Origin: Nocardioidaceae bacterium
GTDB taxonomy: Bacteria > Actinomycetota > Actinomycetes > Propionibacteriales > Nocardioidaceae
Assembly (NCBI GenBank): GCA_017744365.1
Contig: JAGIBL010000006.1
Location: 289,582-353,581, forward strand
Reading direction: 5' to 3'
Length of the DNA: 64,000 nt
Shown here: in pieces, positions 1-8,124 of the stretch
How the letters are laid out: every line of letters begins with the position of its first letter
Numbering within the stretch: the first letter of the stretch is position 1
Translations under genes and position numbers: made by a program
The notes under the pieces: generated by a model
Databases searched by the model: none
What the model was told of the DNA's origin: nothing
What the model saw: the letters and a program-made list of their open reading frames with translations, nothing else

Positions 1-466
1 GCGCCTCGCTCATGTCCGCGGGCACGAAGATCCTGCTGCCGAGGCCGAGGAGACGGGCCAGGTGGGCGACCGCGCGACCGTGGTTCCCGTCGGTCGCCGT
101 GGAGAGCACCACCTCGCCTCGGAGCCCTGCGGCAGCGCGCGCCAGGTCGTCGTACGTCGTGAAGCCAGCCTGTCCGACCTCCCGGCCGACCTCTCGGCCG
201 ACCTCTCGGGCGACCGCGACCGAGACCGCCCAGCTGGCACCGACCACCTTGAACGACGGGAGGCCCAGTCGCTCCTGCTCGTGCTTGACGAACACGTGCC
301 GGACGCCGACCTGATCGGCGAGCTCCGGAGCCGGGACCAGCGGCGAGGCGGCGAAGCCGGGCATCGAGCGGTGGAAGCGGGCCACGTCCCGGGGCACTCG
401 CTCGGCCGCGCCGCGCAGCGCGGACCAGGCGGGGTTCCAGAGCACGTGGCTCTCGAAGTGGGTCAT
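1..466 (-). CDS. PLP-dependent ammonia-lyase, diaminopropionate ammonia-lyase-like (partial, N-terminal part)
   Basis: Only the first 155 residues lie in the window; the gene runs off the left edge. The start codon ATG ends at 466, one base from the preceding gene's stop, so it is the last visible gene of the operon that begins at 3711. The translation has the fold-type II PLP signature: LPSFKVVGASWA with the probable Schiff-base Lys73, then ATDGNHGRAV, the phosphate/substrate loop typical of diaminopropionate ammonia-lyase and close to threonine synthase-like enzymes. Known members convert 2,3-diaminopropionate to pyruvate and ammonia. The exact substrate here is an inference; a related serine/threonine dehydratase activity is possible. 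Confidence 0.75.
   Translation of the reverse strand, partial: MTHFESHVLWNPAWSALRGAAERVPRDVARFHRSMPGFAASPLVPAPELADQVGVRHVFVKHEQERLGLPSFKVVGASWAVSVAVAREVGREVGREVGQAGFTTYDDLARAAAGLRGEVVLSTATDGNHGRAVAHLARLLGLGSRIFVPADMSEA
176..211. repeat. three 12-bp in-frame tandem repeats inside the ammonia-lyase gene
   Basis: Three near-identical 12-bp units (gacctcccggcc, gacctctcggcc, gacctctcgggc) encode EVGREVGREVG on the minus strand. The period keeps the reading frame, so this is a small expansion in a surface loop between the PLP lysine and the GNHGR motif. Confidence 0.7.
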
Positions 467-467
467 C

Positions 468-1277
468 TCAGGGTTCCTCTCCCACGCCGAGGATGCGGCG
501 TGCACGTTCCACCACCGGCAGGTCCACCAGTCCGCCGCCGACGACCGTCGCCGCCCCGCCGGACCGACCGTCCGCCTCGACCACCGCGCGCGCCCAGGCC
601 ACCTGCTCCGGGGTCGGGGCGAACCCTGCCCGGATCGGCTCCACCTGCGCCGGGTGCACCGCGAGCTTCCCGGCGAAGCCGTCGCGCCGGGACTGCTCGG
701 CGTCCGTTCGTGCCCTCGCCGCGTCGGTCAGCGAACGGGTGACCCCGTCGACGGGCGCGGCCGAGCCGGCCGCCCGGGAGGCCAGGACCGCGCGGTGGCG
801 CACCTGGGCGATCAGCCCCGAGTCCTCGTCGCAGCCGAGGTCGAGGGCGAGGTCGACGGTGCCGAGCGCCACGCCCTCGACGCCGTCGGCACCCAGGATG
901 TCGGGGATGCGCTCGACGCCGGCGGCGGTCTCGACCAGGGCCAGGACGGGGGCACCTGCCAGGTCGTGCACTTCGTGCAGGTCCCGCGCCCGCTCGGCCT
1001 TCGGGACGATCACCCCACGGAGCCCGGCGCGCCCGGCGATCGCGCGCAGGTCGTCACGGTGCCAGGCGGACCCCACCGGATTGACCCGGACCCACGCCTC
1101 CCCGCCCTGCGACAGCCACGCGCCGACGGCCTCGCGGGCGGCGCCCTTCGTGTCGGGGGCCACCGCGTCCTCCAGGTCGCAGATCACCTGGTCGGCGCCG
1201 GTGGCCACGGCCTTCGCGAACCTGTCCGGGTGGCTGCCGGGCACGAAGAGCCAGACCGGCCCACGGCGGGTGCTCAT
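468..1277 (-). CDS. HpcH/HpaI-family CoA-ester lyase (malyl/methylmalyl/citramalyl-CoA lyase-like)
   Basis: The 269-residue protein opens with RRGPVWLFVPGSHPDRF followed by ADQVICDLEDAV, the typical N-terminus of the citrate lyase beta / malyl-CoA lyase family. LALVETAAGVERI and the later GKLAVHPAQVEPI match the metal- and CoA-binding segments. The family cleaves 3-hydroxyacyl-CoA esters such as malyl-CoA or 3-methylmalyl-CoA to glyoxylate or pyruvate plus an acyl-CoA. The ATG overlaps the stop of the upstream MaoC gene (ATGA), so the two are translationally coupled. A hydratase followed by a lyase suggests an enoyl-CoA is hydrated and then split; the actual substrate is inferred only. Confidence 0.85.
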   Translation of the reverse strand: MSTRRGPVWLFVPGSHPDRFAKAVATGADQVICDLEDAVAPDTKGAAREAVGAWLSQGGEAWVRVNPVGSAWHRDDLRAIAGRAGLRGVIVPKAERARDLHEVHDLAGAPVLALVETAAGVERIPDILGADGVEGVALGTVDLALDLGCDEDSGLIAQVRHRAVLASRAAGSAAPVDGVTRSLTDAARARTDAEQSRRDGFAGKLAVHPAQVEPIRAGFAPTPEQVAWARAVVEADGRSGGAATVVGGGLVDLPVVERARRILGVGEEP

Positions 1278-2251
1278 GCGACCACCCCGACGAAGGTCCA
1301 GTCCAGGACCGGGCGGCGTCCGGCCGCCCAGGTCTCCGCGTGCAGGACCGCCAGCACCGCGCCGTCCCGGTAGTCCTCGGTGCCCAGCACGGAGACCCTG
1401 GTCGTCAGCGTGTCGTCCTCGTGCACGGGTCCGACGTGGTCGCACGCGAACCACTCGGTGACCGTGACCAGGCCGGGCACCAGCCGGCAGACCTGGCCGA
1501 GCGCGAGTCCGATCGCGTGGCCGCCGTACACCAGGCGTCGACCACCGCCGGCGGACGCATCGTGGTGGACCGCCGCGACGTTGCCGGTGAGCCGGGCGAG
1601 CTCCGGGGCGCTCGAGACCACGTCGCCGTAGGAGAGCTCGGCCCGGTACCCGACGGTGACCGGCGTCGGTTCGCCCTGGCGCAACGGCTCCAGGTCCCAG
1701 CCGTCGAGCCAGGTGGGTGTCGTCAGCGGGCGCAGCCCTGCAGGAGCGACGAAAGCCTCCCCGGCGGCCGCGGCGGGAGCGGCCGCTGGAGACCCGTCGC
1801 GACAGCGGACCAGGGCGCACCGGTCGAGGGTGAGAACCACCCGGCCGGCCTGGTCGCGGGTGGTCATCCGGAGGAGCACCTTGCCCCGGGGCGGACGGTC
1901 GGCGCGGGCACGGGCCCGGGTCGTGGCGAGCACCTCGGTGGTCGTGGTCAGCGTGTCCCCGGCAGAGGCCGTCGCGTGGAAACGGAGGTCGCGGTAGAAG
2001 AGGTTCGCCACGACCTGGCGGGTGAGCACGCTCGACTGGCCGATGGCGATGTCCCACACCAGACCGGGATGAGCCAGCCCGGGCCGGCCGGTGACCCGCT
2101 CGGCCAGGGCGTCGTCCGCAGCCAGCGCCAGCCGGTCACCGAGGATCGCCCGGTGCACGGCCCGGCTGCCCGCGTCGATCGTCTGCCCGGGCGCGGAGAC
2201 GACCGCGCCGACCTCGATGTCCTCGAAGTACGGACCGTCGCGCCCGGTCAC
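1274..2251 (-). CDS. MaoC-like (double hot-dog) acyl-CoA dehydratase, mesaconyl-CoA hydratase type
   Basis: 325 residues, about twice the length of a single MaoC domain. The N-terminal half begins YFEDIEVGAVVSAPGQTID and contains RPGLAHPGLVWDIAIGQSS; the C-terminal half contains YGGHAIGLALGQVCRLVPG and ends in a hot-dog beta sheet. This two-domain layout matches mesaconyl-CoA hydratases and related (R)-specific hydratases. The start is a GTG overlapping the stop of the aminopeptidase gene (GTGA at 2248-2251). With the downstream lyase it forms a plausible hydrate-and-cleave pair. It could also act on another branched enoyl-CoA. Confidence 0.8.
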   Translation of the reverse strand: MTGRDGPYFEDIEVGAVVSAPGQTIDAGSRAVHRAILGDRLALAADDALAERVTGRPGLAHPGLVWDIAIGQSSVLTRQVVANLFYRDLRFHATASAGDTLTTTTEVLATTRARARADRPPRGKVLLRMTTRDQAGRVVLTLDRCALVRCRDGSPAAAPAAAAGEAFVAPAGLRPLTTPTWLDGWDLEPLRQGEPTPVTVGYRAELSYGDVVSSAPELARLTGNVAAVHHDASAGGGRRLVYGGHAIGLALGQVCRLVPGLVTVTEWFACDHVGPVHEDDTLTTRVSVLGTEDYRDGAVLAVLHAETWAAGRRPVLDWTFVGVVA

Positions 2252-3711
2252 GAGGCTGCCCCCGTCCTGGCGCGCGGGCGTTCCCGGAGGAAGCGCGTCA
2301 GTGTCCGGACGCCGCGCCCGTAGGCGCCACCCGCCCAGATGTCGTCCGCGGCGGAGCGCATCACGGTGAGACCGAGGTCGACGTGCGCCCACGGGACGTC
2401 GTCGACGAAGGGCCGCAGGTACAGCGCGGCGGTGATGCCACCGAAGGCCTGGGTCGCGTCGGGATCGAAGTTGCGCGCGTCGGCGACGTCGGATCGGAGA
2501 CCCGGCCGGTACGGCTCCCACAGCGGCATCGGCCAGCCGGGTTCGCCGGACGCGCTCCCGGCGGACAGGACCTCGTCCAGCAACGGCCGGTCGTTCCCGA
2601 ACCCGGCCCAGAGCTGCGGGCCGAGCCCGCTGCTCGAGGTGAGGGTCGCGAGGTCGACGATCGCCGCGGGAGCGTGCTCGACGGCGTACGCCAAGGCGTC
2701 GCCGACCACGAGCCTGCCCTCGCAGTCGGCATCGGTGACCTCGACGGTGCGACCGCCGCGGTGGCGGAGCACGTCTCCGATCCGGGTCGCCGACGGGCCG
2801 GGCATGTTCTCCGCGCAGGCGAGGTAGCCGCGCACGGAGACGTCCGAGCCGAGCGTGGCCAGCGCCACGAAGGCTCCGAGGACGGCCGCGGCACCGGACA
2901 TGTCCGCCTTCATGGTGAGCATGCCGCGCGAGGTCTTGAGGGAGAGACCGCCGGCGTCGAAGGTGATCCCCTTGCCGACGAGGGCGACGTGCGAGTCGCC
3001 GGCGCCGCGAGCCAGCTCGACGAGGACCGGGGGGTTCTCGCTGCCGCGGCCCACCCCGAGGATGCCGCCGAACCCGCCCGCTTCCAGCTCGGGGCGCCGG
3101 TGCACGCGTACGTCGAAGCCGAGAGCCGCGCCGAGGTCGGCACAGAGGGAGGCCAGGCGCTCGGGCACCAGCTGCCCCGGCGGCGCGTTCACCAGGTCGC
3201 GCGCCAGGTTGGTCGCCGAGGCCGCCACGACTGCCTCGCGCACCACCTCCTCGGGACCGGCGTGCCGGACGTCCCCCGGCGCCATCCGGGACAGGAGCAC
3301 GGCACCGTCGGACGGAGCTGCGTAGGCGTAGGCCCCCAGGGTCCAGCCCTCGGCCGCGGCCGCGTACGCACCCTCCTCGTCGGACCACGTGCCCGTCAGG
3401 TTGACCGCTGCCCCACCGGGCGAGAGACGACGCGCGGCTGCCATCGCGGCTTGCCGGACGTGGTCGTGCTCCAAGGCCGGATCCGCGCCGCCCACGGCCG
3501 TGAGGAGGACGTCCGCGCCCGACCCGAGCGGCAGCACGGCGGTGTCACCGGGCCGTCGCAGGCCCAGTCGCGGAGCCCATGCCTCGAGATCCGCATCGAT
3601 GCCGAGGCCGGCGACCGCGCGCAGCACGGTCGGTGGGACGCCGCCGTCGACGCCGACCGGGACGATGATCGTGCCTGGCGCCGACCCGTCTCGGGTGGCT
3701 GCTGGGGTCAC
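2248..3711 (-). CDS. pepA: leucyl aminopeptidase, M17 family
   Basis: 487 residues, normal M17 length. The catalytic C-terminal domain shows GKGITFDAGGLSLK (about residues 247-259), KADMSG (about 268) and a variant of the NTDAEGRL signature, here DADCEGRL (about 327-334), which keeps the metal-binding Asp and Glu and the active-site Arg. M17 enzymes are cytosolic, two-metal, usually hexameric enzymes that remove N-terminal residues from peptides. It is the first gene of the minus-strand operon and lies divergent to an M20 peptidase operon, so the locus appears devoted to peptides or N-acyl amino acids. Confidence 0.92.
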   Translation of the reverse strand: MTPAATRDGSAPGTIIVPVGVDGGVPPTVLRAVAGLGIDADLEAWAPRLGLRRPGDTAVLPLGSGADVLLTAVGGADPALEHDHVRQAAMAAARRLSPGGAAVNLTGTWSDEEGAYAAAAEGWTLGAYAYAAPSDGAVLLSRMAPGDVRHAGPEEVVREAVVAASATNLARDLVNAPPGQLVPERLASLCADLGAALGFDVRVHRRPELEAGGFGGILGVGRGSENPPVLVELARGAGDSHVALVGKGITFDAGGLSLKTSRGMLTMKADMSGAAAVLGAFVALATLGSDVSVRGYLACAENMPGPSATRIGDVLRHRGGRTVEVTDADCEGRLVVGDALAYAVEHAPAAIVDLATLTSSSGLGPQLWAGFGNDRPLLDEVLSAGSASGEPGWPMPLWEPYRPGLRSDVADARNFDPDATQAFGGITAALYLRPFVDDVPWAHVDLGLTVMRSAADDIWAGGAYGRGVRTLTRFLRERPRARTGAAS

Positions 3712-3864
3712 CGCCGTGCTCCTCTCCAGTCGGCCGGGAGGCCGTCGGCCGGGACGCTAGCGGGAGCGTCTCGGCTCCCGCCGGTGCCGGACGCCTACCT
3801 CCGGAAGGTGTTTTCATGCGGCGCCACAAGAGCGCCTCTTCGGCCGGCTGAGAGCGTGCGGGCC
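3712..3864. promoter_or_regulatory. divergent promoter region between the two peptidase operons
   Basis: This 153-bp gap separates two divergent operons. It contains an inverted repeat gacgct-N6-agcgtc (3755-3772) that could be an operator, and a shorter near-palindrome around 3800-3812. No regulator gene lies next to it, and no clear -10/-35 pair stands out. Confidence 0.35.
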
Positions 3865-5016
3865 ATGACCTCACCCATGTCGACGCTCCACCCTCGCGTG
3901 ACGCTCGCCCACGCGCGGGTCGAGAGTGTCGTCCAGGCCGCCGCACGGATGATCGCGTGCGAGTCGCCCTCCGCGGACCTCGCGGCCGTGGCCCGCAGCG
4001 CCGACGTCGTCGCCGCCGTCGGCGCCGAGATCCTCGGCCGTGAGCCCGACCGGATCGAGATCGACGGCTGCCGGCACCTGCGCTGGAAGCTGGGGAGCGG
4101 ACCCACGAAGGTCCTGGTCCTCGGGCACCACGACACGGTGTGGCCGCTCGGAACCGTGGACGAGATCCCCGTCGAGCACGGCGAGCGGCTGCGCGGCCCC
4201 GGCTGCCTCGACATGAAGGCAGGCCTGGCACTCGCCTTCGACGCGATCGCCGCGCTCGGCTGCCCGGACGGGATCACCCTGCTGGTCACCGGCGACGAGG
4301 AGATCAGCTCGCCCACCTCCCGCACCCTCATCGAGGCGGAGGCGGCGGGCGCGGCGGCGGCCCTCGTCCTCGAGGCCGGCGACGACTCCGGCGCGCTGAA
4401 GACCGAGCGCAAGGGGCGAGCGCACTACCGGCTGACGTTTCGCGGCAAGGCCGCGCACGCGGGCCTCGAGCCGCACCGCGGCGCGAACGCCCTGGTCGCC
4501 CTCGGGCACGCCATCGGTGCGGTCGTCGCGCTGGCGGACGACGCGACGGGCACGACCGTGACGCCGACGATGGCGTCGTCGGGAACCGCGGGCAACACGG
4601 TCCCCGAGCTCTCGACGCTGACGATCGACGTCCGTGCCCGCACCGCTGCCGAGCTGGAACGGGTCGACGCCGCGATCCGCGCCCTCGCGCCCGTCGTCCC
4701 CGCTGTCCGTGTCGAGATCGACGGCGGCATCGACCGGCCTCCGCTGGAGGCCGCGATGACCCACGACCTCCTCGACCGCGCGGGCCGGGTCGCCGCCGCC
4801 CTCGGCATCGCGCCGGTCCGGGGCGTGGCGGTCGGAGGTGGTTCGGACGGCAACCTCACCGCCGCCGCCGGCGTGCCGACGCTGGACGGGCTGGGCGCCG
4901 TCGGGGGCGGGGCCCACGCACGACACGAGTGGGTGGACGTCAGCCTGCTCGGCGACCGGCTGGCTCTGCTCGTGGGCCTGATCGACGACCTGCTCGACGC
5001 GCGAGGTGCGCGATGA
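3865..5016 (+). CDS. M20 family metallopeptidase, glutamate carboxypeptidase (CPG2)-like
   Basis: 383 residues. VLVLGHHDTVWPLG supplies the first metal His and Asp, GPGCLDMKAGLA the bridging Asp, and LLVTGDEEISS the catalytic Glu pair. GKAAHAGLEPHRGANAL is the dimerisation-domain signature of glutamate carboxypeptidases. The family releases C-terminal Glu or similar residues, or hydrolyses N-acyl amino acids, using two zinc ions. The ATG at 3865 is chosen because the upstream open frame has no support; MTSP then MST gives two nearby candidate starts. The next gene overlaps it by ATGA. Confidence 0.88.
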   Translation: MTSPMSTLHPRVTLAHARVESVVQAAARMIACESPSADLAAVARSADVVAAVGAEILGREPDRIEIDGCRHLRWKLGSGPTKVLVLGHHDTVWPLGTVDEIPVEHGERLRGPGCLDMKAGLALAFDAIAALGCPDGITLLVTGDEEISSPTSRTLIEAEAAGAAAALVLEAGDDSGALKTERKGRAHYRLTFRGKAAHAGLEPHRGANALVALGHAIGAVVALADDATGTTVTPTMASSGTAGNTVPELSTLTIDVRARTAAELERVDAAIRALAPVVPAVRVEIDGGIDRPPLEAAMTHDLLDRAGRVAAALGIAPVRGVAVGGGSDGNLTAAAGVPTLDGLGAVGGGAHARHEWVDVSLLGDRLALLVGLIDDLLDARGAR

Positions 5017-5828
5017 GCCGTGGCCAGGTGCTCCCCCTCGAGGTGCGCGAGGCGGCCGGGGTCGCCGAGCTCGAGGACGTCAGCGCCCTGCTCGGCAACG
5101 TCTGGAACCGGCCGGCCGGGTCACGCCAGATGACCGTCTCGCTGCTCCGGGCGCTCAGCATGACCGGCAACTACGTCGGCGCCGCGTTCCTCGGCGACCG
5201 GCTGGTCGGTGCCGCGGTCGGCTTCTTCGCTCCGGCCTCCGGCTCGATGCACAGCCACATCACCGGCGTCGACGCCGGCGCGCAGGCCCGCAACATCGGC
5301 TACACGCTGAAGATGCACCAGCGCGCCTGGGCCCTGGAGCGAGGCATCCCGCTGATCACCTGGACCTACGACCCGGTCGTGCGCCGCAACGCGTACTTCA
5401 ACCTGGTCAAGCTCGGCGCCCGGGCCACGACGTACCTCCCGGACTTCTACGGCCCGATGGACGACGGGCTGAACCGTGGCGAGGAGAGCGACCGGCTGCT
5501 GGTCGCCTGGCAGGTCGGCGCCGGCGAGCCCGCGCACGACCTCGGGACGCAGTCCGCGGGGCTGCCGGCCCTCCTGCACGAGGACGCCGGCGTCGTCACG
5601 CGGACCACCTGGACCCGCGGCGCGGCGCTGGTCCCGGTGCCGGAGGACATCGAGCGGCTGCGCGCGGAGTCACCCGCCCTGGCCCAGGCCTGGCGTGGTG
5701 CGCTGCGCCACGTCCTCGGCACCGCGATGGCCGACGGCGCGGTCATCACCGGGTTCGACAAGCACCACGGCTACCTGATCGACGACCCGACGCCCGCCCC
5801 GGCCGACCTACCTGGAGGACCCGCATGA
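5013..5828 (+). CDS. GNAT-fold acetyltransferase-like protein (COG3375 type)
   Basis: 271 residues. The N-terminal 150 residues fit a GNAT fold: a beta-strand segment AAFLGDRLVGAAVGF, then ITGVDAGAQARNIGYTLKMHQR resembling the acetyl-CoA pyrophosphate loop (R/Q-x-x-G-x-G/A) and a helix. PLITWTYDPVVRRNAYFNLVKLGA is typical of the COG3375 family. Its substrate is unknown. It sits between two M20 peptidases and is coupled to both by 4-bp overlaps, so it probably acylates or senses an amino-acid-like compound from the same pathway (inference). Confidence 0.7.
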   Translation: MSRGQVLPLEVREAAGVAELEDVSALLGNVWNRPAGSRQMTVSLLRALSMTGNYVGAAFLGDRLVGAAVGFFAPASGSMHSHITGVDAGAQARNIGYTLKMHQRAWALERGIPLITWTYDPVVRRNAYFNLVKLGARATTYLPDFYGPMDDGLNRGEESDRLLVAWQVGAGEPAHDLGTQSAGLPALLHEDAGVVTRTTWTRGAALVPVPEDIERLRAESPALAQAWRGALRHVLGTAMADGAVITGFDKHHGYLIDDPTPAPADLPGGPA

Positions 5829-7144
5829 GCACCACCCCCGACGTGGTACGAATCTGTTCCGACCTGATCGCCATCGACACCAGCAACTACGGGAGCAACG
5901 GGAGCAAGGGCGAGCGGGCCGCCGCCGAGTACGTCGACGCGCTGCTGCGCGCGGCTGGGTACGAACCGGAGCTGGTCGAGTCCGAACCGGGCCGCGCCAA
6001 CCTGGTGCTCCGCGTCCCGGGCGCGGACCGCTCGGCGCCGGGCGTGGTGGTCCACGGCCACCTCGACGTCGTGCCTGCCGACCCCGAGCTGTGGTCGGTC
6101 CCGCCGTTCGAGGGGCGCGTCGCGGACGGCTACATCTGGGGACGCGGAGCGTGCGACATGAAGGACATGGTCGCGATGATGGTCGCGACGCTCCTGCGGT
6201 GGGCGCAGACCGGGACCGTGCCTCACCGCGATCTCGTCTTCGCGTTCGTCGCGGACGAGGAGGAGGACGGCGCGCTCGGCGCGGAGTGGCTGGTGCGCAA
6301 GCGCCCCGCACTCTTCGACGGGGTGGCCGTCGCCGTCGGCGAGTCCGGCGGACGGGCTGTCGAGGTCACGGGGCCCGACGGTCGGGTGCACCGTTTCTAC
6401 CCGGTCGCCGTGGCCGAGCGAGGGTCGCTCCACATGCGGGTGCACGCGGACGGCACCGCCGGGCACGGCTCCCGGCCCAGCCCCGACAACCCCGTCGCGC
6501 ACCTGGTCCGGGGCCTCGCGCGAGTGACGGAGCACCGTTGGCCGATGGAGATCAGCGCTGCGCCCCGGAAGCTCCTGACGACCGCCGCGGAGGTCCTCGG
6601 CCTGGAGGCGGACCTCGACTCCGAGGCGAGCGTGGAGGCCCTTCTCGACCAGCTCGGCCCGCTCCGCGACTTCGTGGAACCTTCCCTGCGGTGCTCGACG
6701 AACGTGACCGTGCTCGATGCGGGCTACAAGTTCAACGTCGTGCCCAGCGAGGCGGAGGCGGAGATCGACGTACGGTCCCTCCCCGGAGGCGAGGAGCACC
6801 AGCTCGCGACGCTCGACGAGCTGCTCGGTCCGCGCGTCACCCGGCGCTTCCTGTCCTACCGGCCGGCGATCGCCGCCGGCTGGGAGAACCCGTGGTTCGA
6901 GGCGATGTCCCGCGCGATCCTGGCGCACGACCCCGAGGGCGTCGTGGTTCCGTTCTGCATGGGCGGCGGGACCGACGCGAAGCCGTTCCACGAGCTCGGG
7001 ATGGCCGGTTTCGGGTTCTCTCCGCTGACGCTCGACGGCGAGGGGCGGACGCCCGACGGGATGCACGGGGTCGACGAGCGCGTGCCGGTGGCGTCCGTCG
7101 TCGGCGGGCTGGCGGTCCTCGAGGAGTTCCTGCGCACGGTGTGA
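5825..7144 (+). CDS. M20 family peptidase/deacylase, ArgE/DapE/ACY1-like
   Basis: 439 residues. VVVHGHLDVVPADPELW, YIWGRGACDMKDM and FAFVADEEEDGA are the three M20 metal/catalytic motifs. GTAGHGSRPSPDNPVAHLV marks the lid domain, and MGGGTDAKPFHELGM supplies the late metal ligand region. Length and motifs fit dipeptidase or N-acyl-amino-acid deacylase members. The ATG overlaps the preceding stop. With the first M20 enzyme, the operon encodes two hydrolases of different subfamily, suggesting sequential hydrolysis of one compound. Confidence 0.88.
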   Translation: MSTTPDVVRICSDLIAIDTSNYGSNGSKGERAAAEYVDALLRAAGYEPELVESEPGRANLVLRVPGADRSAPGVVVHGHLDVVPADPELWSVPPFEGRVADGYIWGRGACDMKDMVAMMVATLLRWAQTGTVPHRDLVFAFVADEEEDGALGAEWLVRKRPALFDGVAVAVGESGGRAVEVTGPDGRVHRFYPVAVAERGSLHMRVHADGTAGHGSRPSPDNPVAHLVRGLARVTEHRWPMEISAAPRKLLTTAAEVLGLEADLDSEASVEALLDQLGPLRDFVEPSLRCSTNVTVLDAGYKFNVVPSEAEAEIDVRSLPGGEEHQLATLDELLGPRVTRRFLSYRPAIAAGWENPWFEAMSRAILAHDPEGVVVPFCMGGGTDAKPFHELGMAGFGFSPLTLDGEGRTPDGMHGVDERVPVASVVGGLAVLEEFLRTV

Positions 7145-7166
7145 CCGGCGGGCGCCCCCTCCGGTC

Positions 7167-8006
7167 TCACGCCCCCGAGGTGGTCTCCGCCGCGAAGTCG
7201 TGCTCGGTGAAGTCGACCGTGCGGCGGGCGTTGGCGACCGAGGTGACCGTGCTGGTCCCCAGCGGACCCTCGCGGTCGAACACGATGGCCGTCCCGGTGG
7301 CGACGCCGTCGTGGGCGACGAAGCTGACCGCGGAGAGCCCGACCTCCTGGCTGACCGGGGGCCGCGAGATCGCCAGCGTGATGTCGGTGTTGATGTACTG
7401 CACGCCCTGGTCGCCCCAGCTCACCACCATGCTGGTCGAGTCCGCGGCACCGGCGAGCCCGGCGAACGGCGACGGCTTCTCCCCCGCGACGATCGCCAGC
7501 GCGGTCTGCCAGGTGGCCTTGCGGGAGCCGTTCTGGTGCTCGGCGAAGTTCTGCGACCAGCCGCTCTCCTCGCTGTAGAAGATCGGCACCCGCGGCTCGT
7601 CGCCGACCGGGGCGATGTCCAGCGGCGGCGGCACCGGCACCTCCGCCGGCGACCAGACCTTCCCGTCCGGGCTCTCCGAGGGCCGCAGGAACAGCGCGCT
7701 CGCGCGGGCCACGGTCTGCCCGCCCTGCTCGAGCGTGGTGTCGACGAGCATCAGCCGGGTGCCCTCGCGGACGACCGTCGAGCGCAGCCGGCACGGGTCC
7801 ATGCTGGGCGCGCGGAACAGGTCGACGGTGAACCGGGCCGGGCTCAGGTCCTCCCGGCCGGCCGCGCGCACCGCGTTCTCGGCCTCGCGCCCGAGGGCGC
7901 CGCTGGTCGCGACCCCGTGCATCTGGTCCGCCTTCCACAGGCTGCGGGCGATGTCCTGGGGCACCAGCAGGTCCCCGTCGGCACGGAAGAGCGCGTACTT
8001 CGTCAC
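7167..8006 (-). CDS. acyl-CoA thioesterase-like hot-dog protein
   Basis: 279 residues from a GTG start at 8006; the nearby ATG is out of frame. The segment HGVATSGALGREAENAV and the C-terminal TDITLAISRPPVSQEVGL followed by GVATGTAIVFDREGPLGTS match the double hot-dog TesB-like thioesterase superfamily common in mycobacteria and Nocardioides. It would hydrolyse acyl-CoA thioesters in the cytosol. It is divergent from a fatty-acid desaturase, which supports a lipid-remodelling role. Catalytic residues cannot be assigned safely. Confidence 0.7.
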   Translation of the reverse strand: MTKYALFRADGDLLVPQDIARSLWKADQMHGVATSGALGREAENAVRAAGREDLSPARFTVDLFRAPSMDPCRLRSTVVREGTRLMLVDTTLEQGGQTVARASALFLRPSESPDGKVWSPAEVPVPPPLDIAPVGDEPRVPIFYSEESGWSQNFAEHQNGSRKATWQTALAIVAGEKPSPFAGLAGAADSTSMVVSWGDQGVQYINTDITLAISRPPVSQEVGLSAVSFVAHDGVATGTAIVFDREGPLGTSTVTSVANARRTVDFTEHDFAAETTSGA

Positions 8007-8081
8007 CCGGCCATCCTCCCAGCAGACGAGACGCGGCGTTCCGTTGGGGCCTGGCGCTTGGTGCTGGCGGCGCCCGGAGGT

Positions 8082-8093
8082 TACGGTTCCGTA
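8082..8093. promoter_or_regulatory. inverted repeat TACGG-N2-CCGTA between thioesterase and desaturase genes
   Basis: The palindrome lies in the only intergenic region serving the divergent thioesterase (start 8006) and desaturase (start 8125). It has the size and symmetry of a TetR-type lipid-regulator operator. A TetR gene lies 1.6 kb away at 9713, but no direct evidence ties it to this site. Confidence 0.45.
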
Positions 8094-8124
8094 GGTAGAC
8101 GCCGCCCTGCGTGAAGGAACCCCT

